Shown here piece by piece: positions 31,209-39,900 of a stretch of 64,000 nt of DNA. How positions within the stretch are numbered: the stretch's first letter is position 1; every line of letters starts with the position of its first letter. The translations under genes and the position numbers were made by a program. This stretch comes from Corallococcus caeni (GTDB taxonomy: Bacteria; Myxococcota; Myxococcia; Myxococcales; Myxococcaceae): NCBI RefSeq assembly GCF_036245865.1, contig NZ_BTTW01000013.1:62001-126000 (forward strand), in the 5' to 3' direction. The notes under the pieces were generated by a model, which was not told where the DNA came from, did not search any database, and saw nothing but the letters and a program-made list of their open reading frames with translations.

Positions 31209-33367
31209 GTCGGCACTCCCAGCCAGGACTTGAGGACCGTGGTCGCGGCCCGCAGCTCCGGATCCCTCAGCACCGTCTTCGTCACGCCGCCGTCCTGCAC
31301 CGTGATGTTCGCCGTGCCGGGATCCAGCTCGATGGGCAGCATCACGCCCGTGGCGAGGCTGGGCCCTCCGAAGCCCTTGAAGTCGCGCCGCAGCGTCACG
31401 TCGCGCACCAGCGCCTTCGGCAATTGCAGGTCGCGCAGCGTGATGACCACGACCTCCTCGTCGTCCCCGCAGCACAGGGGCGTGGGCGTCGTCGTCACCT
31501 CATCGTCCGCCCGGGCCGCCGCGCCCGTGCGCACGTCCACCGTGTCCACCTGGGCCACGCCCTGCCACCAGGTGCCTTCGTCGTCCGCGCCTCGCACCAG
31601 CAGCAACTCCCCCGGCCTCGCCACCTGCACCGGCTTGCTTGAACCGGACGCACTGGCGGCAGGCATCCCGTCCAGGAACAGCCGCGTCGCGCCCACCTCC
31701 ACCGGAGGCACCAGCTTGAACGTCTGCCCTGGATACGGCGCGGCCACCGCCGGAGGCACCAACCCCAGCGCTCCCCCGCCCTGCCCCAGCAGCAGGTTCA
31801 GCTTCGCGCCCAGCGCGATGAGCTCCTGCACCACCCCGTCCGCCTGCGGCCCCGCCGCCGAGTGCCCATCCAGCAGCTCCTGCGTGGAGATGGACACGGC
31901 GCTCCCATCCACGGGGGATCCGCTCCTCACCAGTCCCGCCACCCCTGGCAGCTTCGCGCCCGTCGCGATGGACACGTTCAGCGGCGCGATGCGCAGGCGC
32001 TTCTCGGTCCCTTTCACCTCCCAGCCCAGCACCAGCGCCAGCGTGGGACGGTCGCCTCCCACGTGCGCCACGTGCCCTGCCTGCACCAGCCCCAGGTCCA
32101 CCGTGGGCGTCACCGACAGCGCCGTTGCCTGCGTGGGCGTGTCCTTCACCAGCAGCACCGGGCCCACCAACGGAATCCCCGTGGACTGTCCCGCGAGCAC
32201 CCGCGCCAGGCTGTCGCAGAACGGCTTCAGCACCTGCCGCAGCAGCGGCGCCAGCGCGGTCCGGTTGCGCGCGTCGAACCACCTCTGGCGGAACACCCAG
32301 TGGAAGCGCAGCGACCACTCCAGCGTCCGGAGCATCCGCAGCGGCCCGTCCGGATACGCCAGCCGCGCCGCCACCGCTTCGTCCATGCCCTTCCCCGCCT
32401 CGGTGTCCAGCGTCGTCAGCTCGTTGGACAGCTGTCCGGGGATGCCCGGGGAGTCCGCCCTCCGCAGCGTGGTCTTCAGCGACGCCAGGCCGGACACGGA
32501 AGCAATCACGGTGCGCGGAGGCTGGAGCGCCGTGGCCACCGCTCCGTAGTCCGTCGCCGACGCCTGCAACGAGTCCGCCGCGCGCTGGAGCGCATCCGTC
32601 AGCTCCGGCGTCGCGCCCTGCTCCTGCACCGTGGCCTTCGCCTGGAGCAGCACGCTCCGGTCCGACAGGCACTCACTCTTCCGGGCCGCGGCGCCCGAGG
32701 CCACCGCGTCGAAGGCGCTCGAAAGCGACGAGACGGACAGCCCGTCCAGCACGTGGCTGAGAGACACCGTCTCCGACGTCGTCGTCAGCTTCGCCCGCCT
32801 CGCGGTGCGCAGGCCCGTCCACGTCCCCAGCTCCGCGACGCCGCTCTCCGCCGCATCCTTCCGCTGGTCCGTGGTGAAGAGGCCCGCGTCGATGGCGGCC
32901 GGCACGACGCCGCTCACCGACAGCGGTCCGAAGTCATACGTGGGCACGCGCACCGCCACCTCGCCGCCGTGCTTCTCGTCGCGGAACGCGAACAGCGTCA
33001 CCGTGCTCGCGAGCACCGCGTCTCCCGTGAGCTTCCCGTCGCTGTCCGTGCCGATGGTGCCCACCGCGAACTCCAGCTCCTCCACTCCCGGCAGCCGGCT
33101 CTCCGTCCCCACCAGCGAACCCGCGGACACCGCGGGCAGCCCTTCGCCCCGGGGCGCGCAGGCCAGGGCCGGCGCCAGCGCGATGCCCACCGCGCGACGG
33201 CGGGCCCGCTCGATGACGTTGAACACGGGCAACAGCGCGCACACCGTCTGCACGTGCGGCGCGTCCTGATCCGCCACGCCGTCCACGCGGTCCAGGAAGG
33301 CCTCCAGCTGCTTCCAGGCCGCCTGCCACCCGTCCAGCTCCATGCTCAGGCGTGTCACCGCGCTCAC
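31205..33367 (-). CDS. Unknown eCIS-operon protein (720 aa)
   Basis: A 720-residue protein with no recognised family. The first 230 residues mix strands and helices. Residues 230-400 are helical (VQEQGATPELTDALQRAADSL and neighbours). The C-terminal 300 residues are strand-rich with repeated valine-rich segments, and a CCG pair lies near 645. It starts at GTG 33367, overlapping the previous stop as GTGA. No signal peptide or clear transmembrane helix is seen. Size and position suggest a structural or accessory particle protein, but this is inference. Confidence 0.7.
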   Translation of the reverse strand: MSAVTRLSMELDGWQAAWKQLEAFLDRVDGVADQDAPHVQTVCALLPVFNVIERARRRAVGIALAPALACAPRGEGLPAVSAGSLVGTESRLPGVEELEFAVGTIGTDSDGKLTGDAVLASTVTLFAFRDEKHGGEVAVRVPTYDFGPLSVSGVVPAAIDAGLFTTDQRKDAAESGVAELGTWTGLRTARRAKLTTTSETVSLSHVLDGLSVSSLSSAFDAVASGAAARKSECLSDRSVLLQAKATVQEQGATPELTDALQRAADSLQASATDYGAVATALQPPRTVIASVSGLASLKTTLRRADSPGIPGQLSNELTTLDTEAGKGMDEAVAARLAYPDGPLRMLRTLEWSLRFHWVFRQRWFDARNRTALAPLLRQVLKPFCDSLARVLAGQSTGIPLVGPVLLVKDTPTQATALSVTPTVDLGLVQAGHVAHVGGDRPTLALVLGWEVKGTEKRLRIAPLNVSIATGAKLPGVAGLVRSGSPVDGSAVSISTQELLDGHSAAGPQADGVVQELIALGAKLNLLLGQGGGALGLVPPAVAAPYPGQTFKLVPPVEVGATRLFLDGMPAASASGSSKPVQVARPGELLLVRGADDEGTWWQGVAQVDTVDVRTGAAARADDEVTTTPTPLCCGDDEEVVVITLRDLQLPKALVRDVTLRRDFKGFGGPSLATGVMLPIELDPGTANITVQDGGVTKTVLRDPELRAATTVLKSWLGVPT

Positions 33368-34992
33368 GGGCCATTTCCCTTCTTCGGCGTGCCCGCGGGC
33401 GGCGTGGACGTGTCAGCCACGGGCGGCTGCGGGCTCGGCGGACGCTCGGACGCGCCGGGCCCTCCGAACCCCATCGCCAGCGAACGCCCTCCCCTGCGCT
33501 GGGAATGCTTCGTGGAGAGCATGCCCTCCAGGATGTCCTTCTGTTCCTCCACGTGCTCCTTCGACTGGTCCAGCACCTCCACCAGCGTGGAGCGACTCCG
33601 CTCGGCGGCGGCCTTCAGTTCCTCCGGCGTGCGCCCCACCGCCTTCACGAAGTCCCCGGGCGCGTCCTCCACTGCCTTCACGAACTTGTCCGCCTGCTTC
33701 TGGGCCTTCGTCTTCAGGTTGCCCCAGGCGTCCTTCACCTCGTCCGCGCTCGCCTCCAGCACCTGGGCCGCCTGGCTCTCCTCCAGCGCCTTCTTCACGT
33801 CCTGGAGCGTGAGTTCCCCCGACGCCAGGTCCATCGCGGCGGACAGCCCCAGCAGCTCCCAGAGCATCGCGGCCTTCGCCAGGTTGGGCCCCGCCGCCAG
33901 CAGGCAGATGCCACCCACGTAGCCGCCCGGGGGCCGGTTCGTCGCGGTGAGGAAGGCCTGCTTCAGCCCCGCCACGCCCCCCGTCGTGGACACCGGCAGC
34001 GCATACATGCCCGCGGACTTGAGCGCGTCCAGCAGGTCGATGATGGCCTGCACCGCCTGCACCAGCTTCATCAACACCTGCACCTTGTCCTGCATCGCGG
34101 CGGCGAGGCTCTTGATGAGCGCCGCGAGGTTGTCCACGGACAGGAGCAGCGACCGGAGCGCCTCCGGGAGGATGTGCAGCTTCTCCAGGTCCGGGAACAG
34201 GTCGCGCATGCGCGCGGACTTCCAGTCCGGCTTCACCGACTTGCCACGCGCCCGGCTGCGGCGCGGATCCAGCGAGCCCTTGGGGTACTTCTCGAACGCC
34301 TTCTTGAACGCGCTGATGTTGAGCAGCTTGCCCAGCAGGTACAGCGCCTGCCGGAGCGCATCCAGCGAGGGCGCCGCCATCACGATGAACACCGCCTGCA
34401 CCGGCGCGCCGTCCGTCACTGTCGGGCGCGAGTTGTCCCCCGGGTCGTCGAAGGACGCGGTGAACCGCCCCGCCCAGCGCGCGAAGCCATCCGGCGTCAC
34501 CGGCGGGCGCTCCAACGCGAAGCCCGCCTTGAAGTCCCTGGGCACGTTCGGGATGAAGCCCGTCTCCGCCAGGTTCGTCTCCGTGGGGCCGATGCCCGGT
34601 GCGTCCGCGTAGAGGTACGCCCCCGCGTTGAGCAGGTCGTCGATGATGTCCTTGAGCAGCGCGTAGGCCGCGAGGATGAGCGCCCGGAATGGATCCGGCA
34701 GCCCCAGGAGAATGGCCGCCAGCGCCTCCAGCAGCGCCTTCACGAACTGGAGCACCGCGATGATGATCTGGAGCGGCGGCTTGACGATGCCCACCAGTTG
34801 CTCCAGCCCCGGCGGCACGCCGATCACCAACGGCCGCCACGCGGGCCCGGCCCCTGCGCCCGCGCCCGTGCCCGCGTCCGTCCCGGTGCCGTCCGTCCCT
34901 TCCGCCTCCGCCAGGGCCTTCGCCAGGTCCTCGCAGCAGACCTCCAGCGCGCCGTGGAGCTCAGCGATAGCGGCGTCGTTGAACTCGGCCAC
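33364..34992 (-). CDS. Unknown helical protein with hydrophobic helices (542 aa)
   Basis: A 542-residue protein starting at GTG 34992, with GGGAGG six bases upstream. Residues about 30-50 are a Gly/Thr/Ala linker. Hydrophobic or amphipathic helices follow at about 65-105 (LQIIIAVLQFVKALLEALAAILLGL) and 290-340. A long charged helix near 415-490 contains a run like those in stress-type coiled coils (AWGNLKTKAQKQADKFVKAVEDA). It ends in a Pro-rich tail. The mix of long helices and hydrophobic stretches recalls tape-measure proteins, but it is much shorter than usual. It lies just downstream of the spike gene. No firm family assignment. Confidence 0.7.
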   Translation of the reverse strand: MAEFNDAAIAELHGALEVCCEDLAKALAEAEGTDGTGTDAGTGAGAGAGPAWRPLVIGVPPGLEQLVGIVKPPLQIIIAVLQFVKALLEALAAILLGLPDPFRALILAAYALLKDIIDDLLNAGAYLYADAPGIGPTETNLAETGFIPNVPRDFKAGFALERPPVTPDGFARWAGRFTASFDDPGDNSRPTVTDGAPVQAVFIVMAAPSLDALRQALYLLGKLLNISAFKKAFEKYPKGSLDPRRSRARGKSVKPDWKSARMRDLFPDLEKLHILPEALRSLLLSVDNLAALIKSLAAAMQDKVQVLMKLVQAVQAIIDLLDALKSAGMYALPVSTTGGVAGLKQAFLTATNRPPGGYVGGICLLAAGPNLAKAAMLWELLGLSAAMDLASGELTLQDVKKALEESQAAQVLEASADEVKDAWGNLKTKAQKQADKFVKAVEDAPGDFVKAVGRTPEELKAAAERSRSTLVEVLDQSKEHVEEQKDILEGMLSTKHSQRRGGRSLAMGFGGPGASERPPSPQPPVADTSTPPAGTPKKGNGP

Positions 34993-35155
34993 GCGCGTCC
35001 TCCCGGGTGCGTTGTTCCAGCTCCATCAGCTTCTCCAGCCGCCCGGCGTCCTGGGCCAGGCCCACCGCCGCCGCCTGGAGCAGCAGGGCCTTCACCTCTT
35101 CCAGCCGCTCGCGCAGCACGGACGCCTCCAGCGGACTCCAGTCGGGCTCCTTCAT
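34961..35155 (-). CDS. Small coiled-coil protein
   Basis: A 64-residue, strongly charged helical protein (LRERLEEVKALLLQAAAVG...LEKLMELEQRTRED). It begins four bases after the stop of the VgrG-like gene and overlaps the next gene start by 32 bases. Tight packing supports it as a coding gene. No family recognised. Confidence 0.55.
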   Translation of the reverse strand: MKEPDWSPLEASVLRERLEEVKALLLQAAAVGLAQDAGRLEKLMELEQRTREDARGRVQRRRYR

Positions 35156-35159
35156 CGCG

Positions 35160-36347
35160 TCACCCCACCGGCAAGCGCTTGACGAAGCCGAAGTAGGACC
35201 AGTCCAGCATCGGCGTCATCGAGGCCCACACGTCCAGCAGCGGCCCGTACGCGGCCACCGTCATCGGGTTCACCGCCTTGAGGATCTGCGCCAGCATCGT
35301 GAAGTGGATGGCCAGCCCGTCGCCCAGCACCATGGGCGAGACGGCGGAGAGGCCGCCCACCTGGCACATGCCCAGCATCGTGTTGATGGACACGTTGCCC
35401 ATCAGCGCGTCGATGGAGATGGCGTTGAGCGAAGGGCCCGGCAGGTCCGGCATCGTCGCGGCGACCTTCACCGACTTGCCCGCGGCGAGGTTCACGTTGC
35501 CGCCGGACGTGACGCCAAAGCCGCCCACCGCCGTCTCCTGCGACGCGCCGGACACGGTGCGCGTGTGGCTGCCCTGGATGCGGTCCTCGCGCGGGCCGCC
35601 CACCGTCTCCTTGAGGCCGGTGCCGCCCACCACGCGCGAGTAGCCCGCCACGTCCACCTTCTCCGTCAAGGACCCCGTCACGTGCAGCGACACGTCCCCG
35701 CCCACGTCGCGGGTGTGGCTGCCGTCCACCGACTCCTCCTGCGCGCCGCCCACCTCCAGCCGGTCGTCGCCGTCGACCTCCGCGGAGCGGTTGCCCTCGT
35801 TCACCGTGCGCTCGTTGCTGATGAGCCGGTCCAGGCCCTCCGCGGACAGGATGACGCGGTTGCCCTGCCGGTCGTGGATCTCCACGCGCGCGGACTCCGG
35901 CCGGTCGTCCAGGACGATGTAGTGGCCCGTGGCGGACTTGAGCATCCGCACGCCCGGGACCGCGGACTGGGGCGGATAGTCGTGCTTCGGCACTTCACTG
36001 ACGTCCGGGGCCACGCGCGCGGTGGAGTCCGGCTGGCCCAGGTCGGAGAGCGCCGGCTGGCCCCACCACATGCCGCTCCAGATGGGCTGGGACAGGTCGC
36101 CGCCCTCGAACTCCACCCAGACGCCCGCGCCCACGTCCGGCACCACGAAGAGGCCCTGGTCCGGGCCCGCGTAGGGCGTGCACGGCATGGCCCAGCCGGT
36201 GGCCACGTCCCCCATCAGGCGCGGCACCACGCACTGGATGCGCCCCAGGTTGAGGGGGTCCGACACGTTCGTCACATAGCCGCGGTACTTGCCGAAGTAG
36301 CGGCTCTCCGTGCGTTCGATGAGCTGCTGCAGCAGTTGTTCAATCAT
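35160..36347 (-). CDS. VgrG/gp5-like baseplate spike protein
   Basis: A 395-residue spike protein. Residues 20-105 form a gp5/VgrG-type OB fold (YRGYVTNVSDPLNLGRIQCVVP, then VGAGVWVEFEGGDLSQPIWSGMWW). A short strand region (HYIVLDDRPESARVEIHDRQGNRV) follows, then repeated 8- to 10-residue strands (VGGAQEESVDGSHTRDVGGD and similar) of the triple-stranded beta-helix needle. It should form the trimeric membrane-piercing tip of the particle. The C-terminal 100 residues are more hydrophobic, which is unusual for a plain spike. It overlaps the previous gene by ATGA. No separate PAAR tip protein was recognised. Confidence 0.9.
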   Translation of the reverse strand: MIEQLLQQLIERTESRYFGKYRGYVTNVSDPLNLGRIQCVVPRLMGDVATGWAMPCTPYAGPDQGLFVVPDVGAGVWVEFEGGDLSQPIWSGMWWGQPALSDLGQPDSTARVAPDVSEVPKHDYPPQSAVPGVRMLKSATGHYIVLDDRPESARVEIHDRQGNRVILSAEGLDRLISNERTVNEGNRSAEVDGDDRLEVGGAQEESVDGSHTRDVGGDVSLHVTGSLTEKVDVAGYSRVVGGTGLKETVGGPREDRIQGSHTRTVSGASQETAVGGFGVTSGGNVNLAAGKSVKVAATMPDLPGPSLNAISIDALMGNVSINTMLGMCQVGGLSAVSPMVLGDGLAIHFTMLAQILKAVNPMTVAAYGPLLDVWASMTPMLDWSYFGFVKRLPVG

Positions 36348-36556
36348 CGCGCGGCCCCCAGGTCGTCGTCCTCGTCGTACTGGCGCACGCCGGAGACGTC
36401 CGACAGGTTGATGTAGACGGGTGTGATGCCGTCCGGCCCGGTGAGGTGGACGACGTCGTCGATGAGCTCCACCACCAGGCCCACGTACACCTGGCCCAGC
36501 GTGGTGAAGAGGTAGCAGCGCTGCCCCATGCTGGCTTCGAGCAGCTTGCGCATCAC
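36344..36556 (-). CDS. Small beta-barrel-like protein before the spike gene
   Basis: A 70-residue protein of alternating strands (QRCYLFTTLGQVYVGLVVELIDDVVHLTG) that suggests an Sm/SH3-like small barrel. It has ATGA overlaps with both neighbours, so it is certainly part of the same translation chain. No named family is claimed. A baseplate adaptor role next to the spike is inferred. Confidence 0.65.
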   Translation of the reverse strand: MMRKLLEASMGQRCYLFTTLGQVYVGLVVELIDDVVHLTGPDGITPVYINLSDVSGVRQYDEDDDLGAAR

Positions 36557-36894
36557 TCCTCCAGCTTCTGCACGAGCCGCATGGCCAGCTTCACGCGCGT
36601 GTCCACCCAGACGCCCACCTCGCGCTGGCGCTCGGCGATGAGCTTGCGGCGCGCGGCGCGCACCAGGTCCTGGAGCGTCACGGGCACGGCGGGGACGGGC
36701 GGCAGGCGGGAGATGCGCACCTCCAGCGCCTTGAGCACGACGGCGTCCAGGTCCAGCTTCGCGCGCGTGCCGGCCAGGTTGTCCAGCGCCGCGGCCTTCG
36801 CGTCGGACGCGTCCGGCGTGGCGGAGAGGGTGACTTCGGGCAGCGCGGTGCGCTGGAGGGCGACGCGGCCGCTGAGGGCGAAGGGGTCGGGCAT
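36553..36894 (-). CDS. Small unknown protein between fibre-like and spike genes
   Basis: A 113-residue protein, strand-like in its first 40 residues and helical afterwards (LQDLVRAARRKLIAERQREVG). ATG 36894 has AAGGA upstream and is preferred to an earlier in-frame start at 37041 that would lie inside the preceding gene. The stop overlaps the next start by ATGA. No family recognised. Confidence 0.65.
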   Translation of the reverse strand: MPDPFALSGRVALQRTALPEVTLSATPDASDAKAAALDNLAGTRAKLDLDAVVLKALEVRISRLPPVPAVPVTLQDLVRAARRKLIAERQREVGVWVDTRVKLAMRLVQKLEE

Positions 36895-36928
36895 GGGGGT
36901 GTCCTTGCGGAAGAAGGGGGTTCCAGCG

Positions 36929-39900
36929 CTACGGGTTGAGCTCCACCACCGCGTCGGCTTCCTGGACGTGCACGCCGGAGGTGGTCGCGTTGCCGACGGC
37001 CGCCACGCGCGAGCCGCCCAGGATGATGACGGAGTGGGCATACGGATCCGGCGGCGGCTCCGGCGGGAGGGGCACCACGCCCGCGTCCTGCACCGGCTTG
37101 GGGCCGGCCGTGCCGCCCGTGTAGAACGAGTCCGCCAGCACCTCGTGCAGCACGGAGACGTTGAGGATGCTCTCCTTCACGGTGGACGCCGCCGAGTCGA
37201 TGCCGAGCACGCTCTTGTCCACCAGCTGGAGGGCCTTCTTCGGGTCGCCGTCCGCCGCGGCCAGCACGGAGCGCACCTGGCCCTGCACGTCCTCCGGCCG
37301 ATCCGCGTGCAGCGCGACGCGGTCCACCAGGTCCTTCAGCGCGCTCGTGGGCGAGTCGTCCTTCGTCACCGCGATGCCGTAGAGCGTCCGCGCCCCCAGC
37401 CGCACGTCCATGGTCGCGGGCAGCTTCGAGCGGACGTCCTGCACGGTGGTCTGGTCCAGCACGCCCCGGCTGGGGATCTCCGCCCGGGCCTGGGGCGGCG
37501 GGGGCTGGGTGACGAGCTCCGCGAGCAGCGTGGAGAAGGCGTCGCTCGCCACGTCGCGGCGGCGCTGGAGGCCGCCCAGGAGCAGCTCCTGGTCCAGGGG
37601 CACGCCCAGGGTGGAGCCGCCGCCCACGGGAATCTGGAGCGTCAGTTTGTCCGCGGGCATCGTCCACGCGGGGCGCAGCACCGGGGGCGGCGGCGTCACC
37701 GTCTCCGCGCCCAGCACCACGTTGCCGGTGAACGTCACCGGCGCCTTCTCCACGCGCAGGACGACGACGTTGACCGCGTCCAGGCACTGGCACCGGTTGC
37801 CGCTGAAGACGGTGGAGTCCGCGCGGCGCAGGTACACCGCGCCCACGCCGCCCTCGCTGCGCAGCTCGTTGCCGGACACGGCGGCGGAGATGACCGCGCC
37901 GCCGTTGCCCAACAGCAGCAGCGCCGGCCCCCGCGCGGTGATGTCGTTGCCCTCCACCTGCACGCCCCGCTTCGCCTTCACCAGGGGGCGCGGGACGATG
38001 GGGATGGGCTTGACGAGGAAGTCCACCAGCGAGGACCTCACCAGCGCGGCCGGGGCCGACAGGTAGCGCGTGGCCGCCGTGCTGGCGCTCTGCGAGAGCA
38101 CGAAGTCCGGCGCCGTCACGGTGAGCGCGCGGTTGAGGACCGGCCCCTTCGCGAACTGCTGCCTCAAGGAGCCAAGCTGGACCAGGTCCTCCACGCGAGG
38201 CACCGCCGCGAGCGTGGACACCGAGGACGGCGCCCGATTCACCGCGACGGCGCGCCCCTCCGTGCCAGGCTTGGGCACCGGGTCCGTGGCGAGGAAGGGC
38301 ACGCGCGACAGCTTCACCACCAGGTCCGGAGGCAGCGTGTCGGTGACGACGAGCACGCCCGCGCCGCCGCCCCCGCTGCCCGCGTGGCGCACGGTGTTGC
38401 CGCGCACCACCGTCTCCCCGCGCCAGTCGATGGCCACCTCGTGCAGCACCGCCTGCGACAGGGTGTTGCCGCTCTCCAGGAAGACGTTGCCCTTCACCAC
38501 CAGCTCGCCGGAGCCCACGAGGGTGGCGACCGCCTGGCCCAGGCCCGGCTCGCCGGCGGTGGGCAGCCCCGCGCACGCGAAGAGGTGGTTGCCGGAGACG
38601 ACCGTCACGGACAGGTCCGGCCGCATCAGCAGGCCCGCCACCGCGCACCCCTCCAGCCGGTTGCCCTCCACGTCCAGCAGCGAGCCCGGGTCGGTGGGCG
38701 CCTCCGTCAGCAGGTGCCCAGCCGCGCCCAGGGCGGTAATGCCGGTGACGGTGTCGCGCACGGTGTTGTTCGCCAGGCGCACGCGGCCCTGCACGCCCGA
38801 CACGAAGAGGCCGTCCGCGGGCGACGGGAAGGTGTCGAAGACGGGGACCCCGACGTCGCCGGGGTCCGGGGCCTCGCCGCGCGCGAGCTGCTCCAGGGCC
38901 TTGCGCAGCACGGCCAGGATGGACTCCAAGTCCGTCATGACGGTGATGACGGCGACGAGCGACGCGGAGACCTTGTCCGCGCGCTGGCGCAGGTACTCCC
39001 TGAGCCGCGCGACCCGCGACGCGTCGTCCTCCGCGGGGTCCAGGGCCTGCTCGACGGCGCGCAGCAGCACCGCGGCCGCCTGCAGCTCCGCCGTCACCGC
39101 GCTGGACTTCGCGACGGCCTGCTCCGCGAGGGTGGCGGGCTCGTCCACCAGCAGGTGCAGCGCCTGGATCGCCGCGGCGCTGCTGGTGCCGCTGTCCGTG
39201 TCGAGCGCGTCGACCGCCTCGCTCACGCGCTTGAGCGCGAGGACGCGGAGCTTTCCCTGCACGCCCGCGATGTCCAGCACGCGGTCGTACTGGGTGAGGT
39301 AGAGCTGGAGCGAACCGGAGAGCACCGGGCCCGCGGCGAGCCCGCGCATCGCCAGCACCAGCGCGCCCAGGGCGGAGACCCAGCGCTCCAGCGGCTCCGC
39401 CTTCACCGGCACGGGCGAAGGCGGCATGGGCAGCACGGGGAGCACGTCCAGCGTCGTCACGCGGATGCGGTCCAGCAGCCCCCGGGCGATGGCCACCTGC
39501 TCCAGGCGGCTCTGCGGCTGGGCGATGGCGGCGACCACCGCCTGGTGCGCCTGGAGCGACAGCGTGGACAGCTCCGCGTCGCCGCTCACCAGTTCGCCCA
39601 GCTGCCCCACCGCGGTGCCGAAGGCGCGCAGCTGCTTCTCCACCGTGTCGTCGGACTCGGTGACGAGGCCCGCCGCCTGCCGGTCCAGGTTGGCGGCGTA
39701 CAGGCCGATGGTGGCCGTGCGCCCCTGCGCCGCGATGCGCGCCCCGTCCTCGGGCGTGACGTCCGTGGGGGGCAGCTGGCCGGTGGTGAAGTCCAGCACC
39801 TGCTTGAGCGTGGCGCGCATGCGGTCCACCACCGGCTGGAGCTGCCCGCCGGTGCGCTCCACGTCGCGGTAGTCCGCCTCCACCTGCGAGGCCAGCGCGG

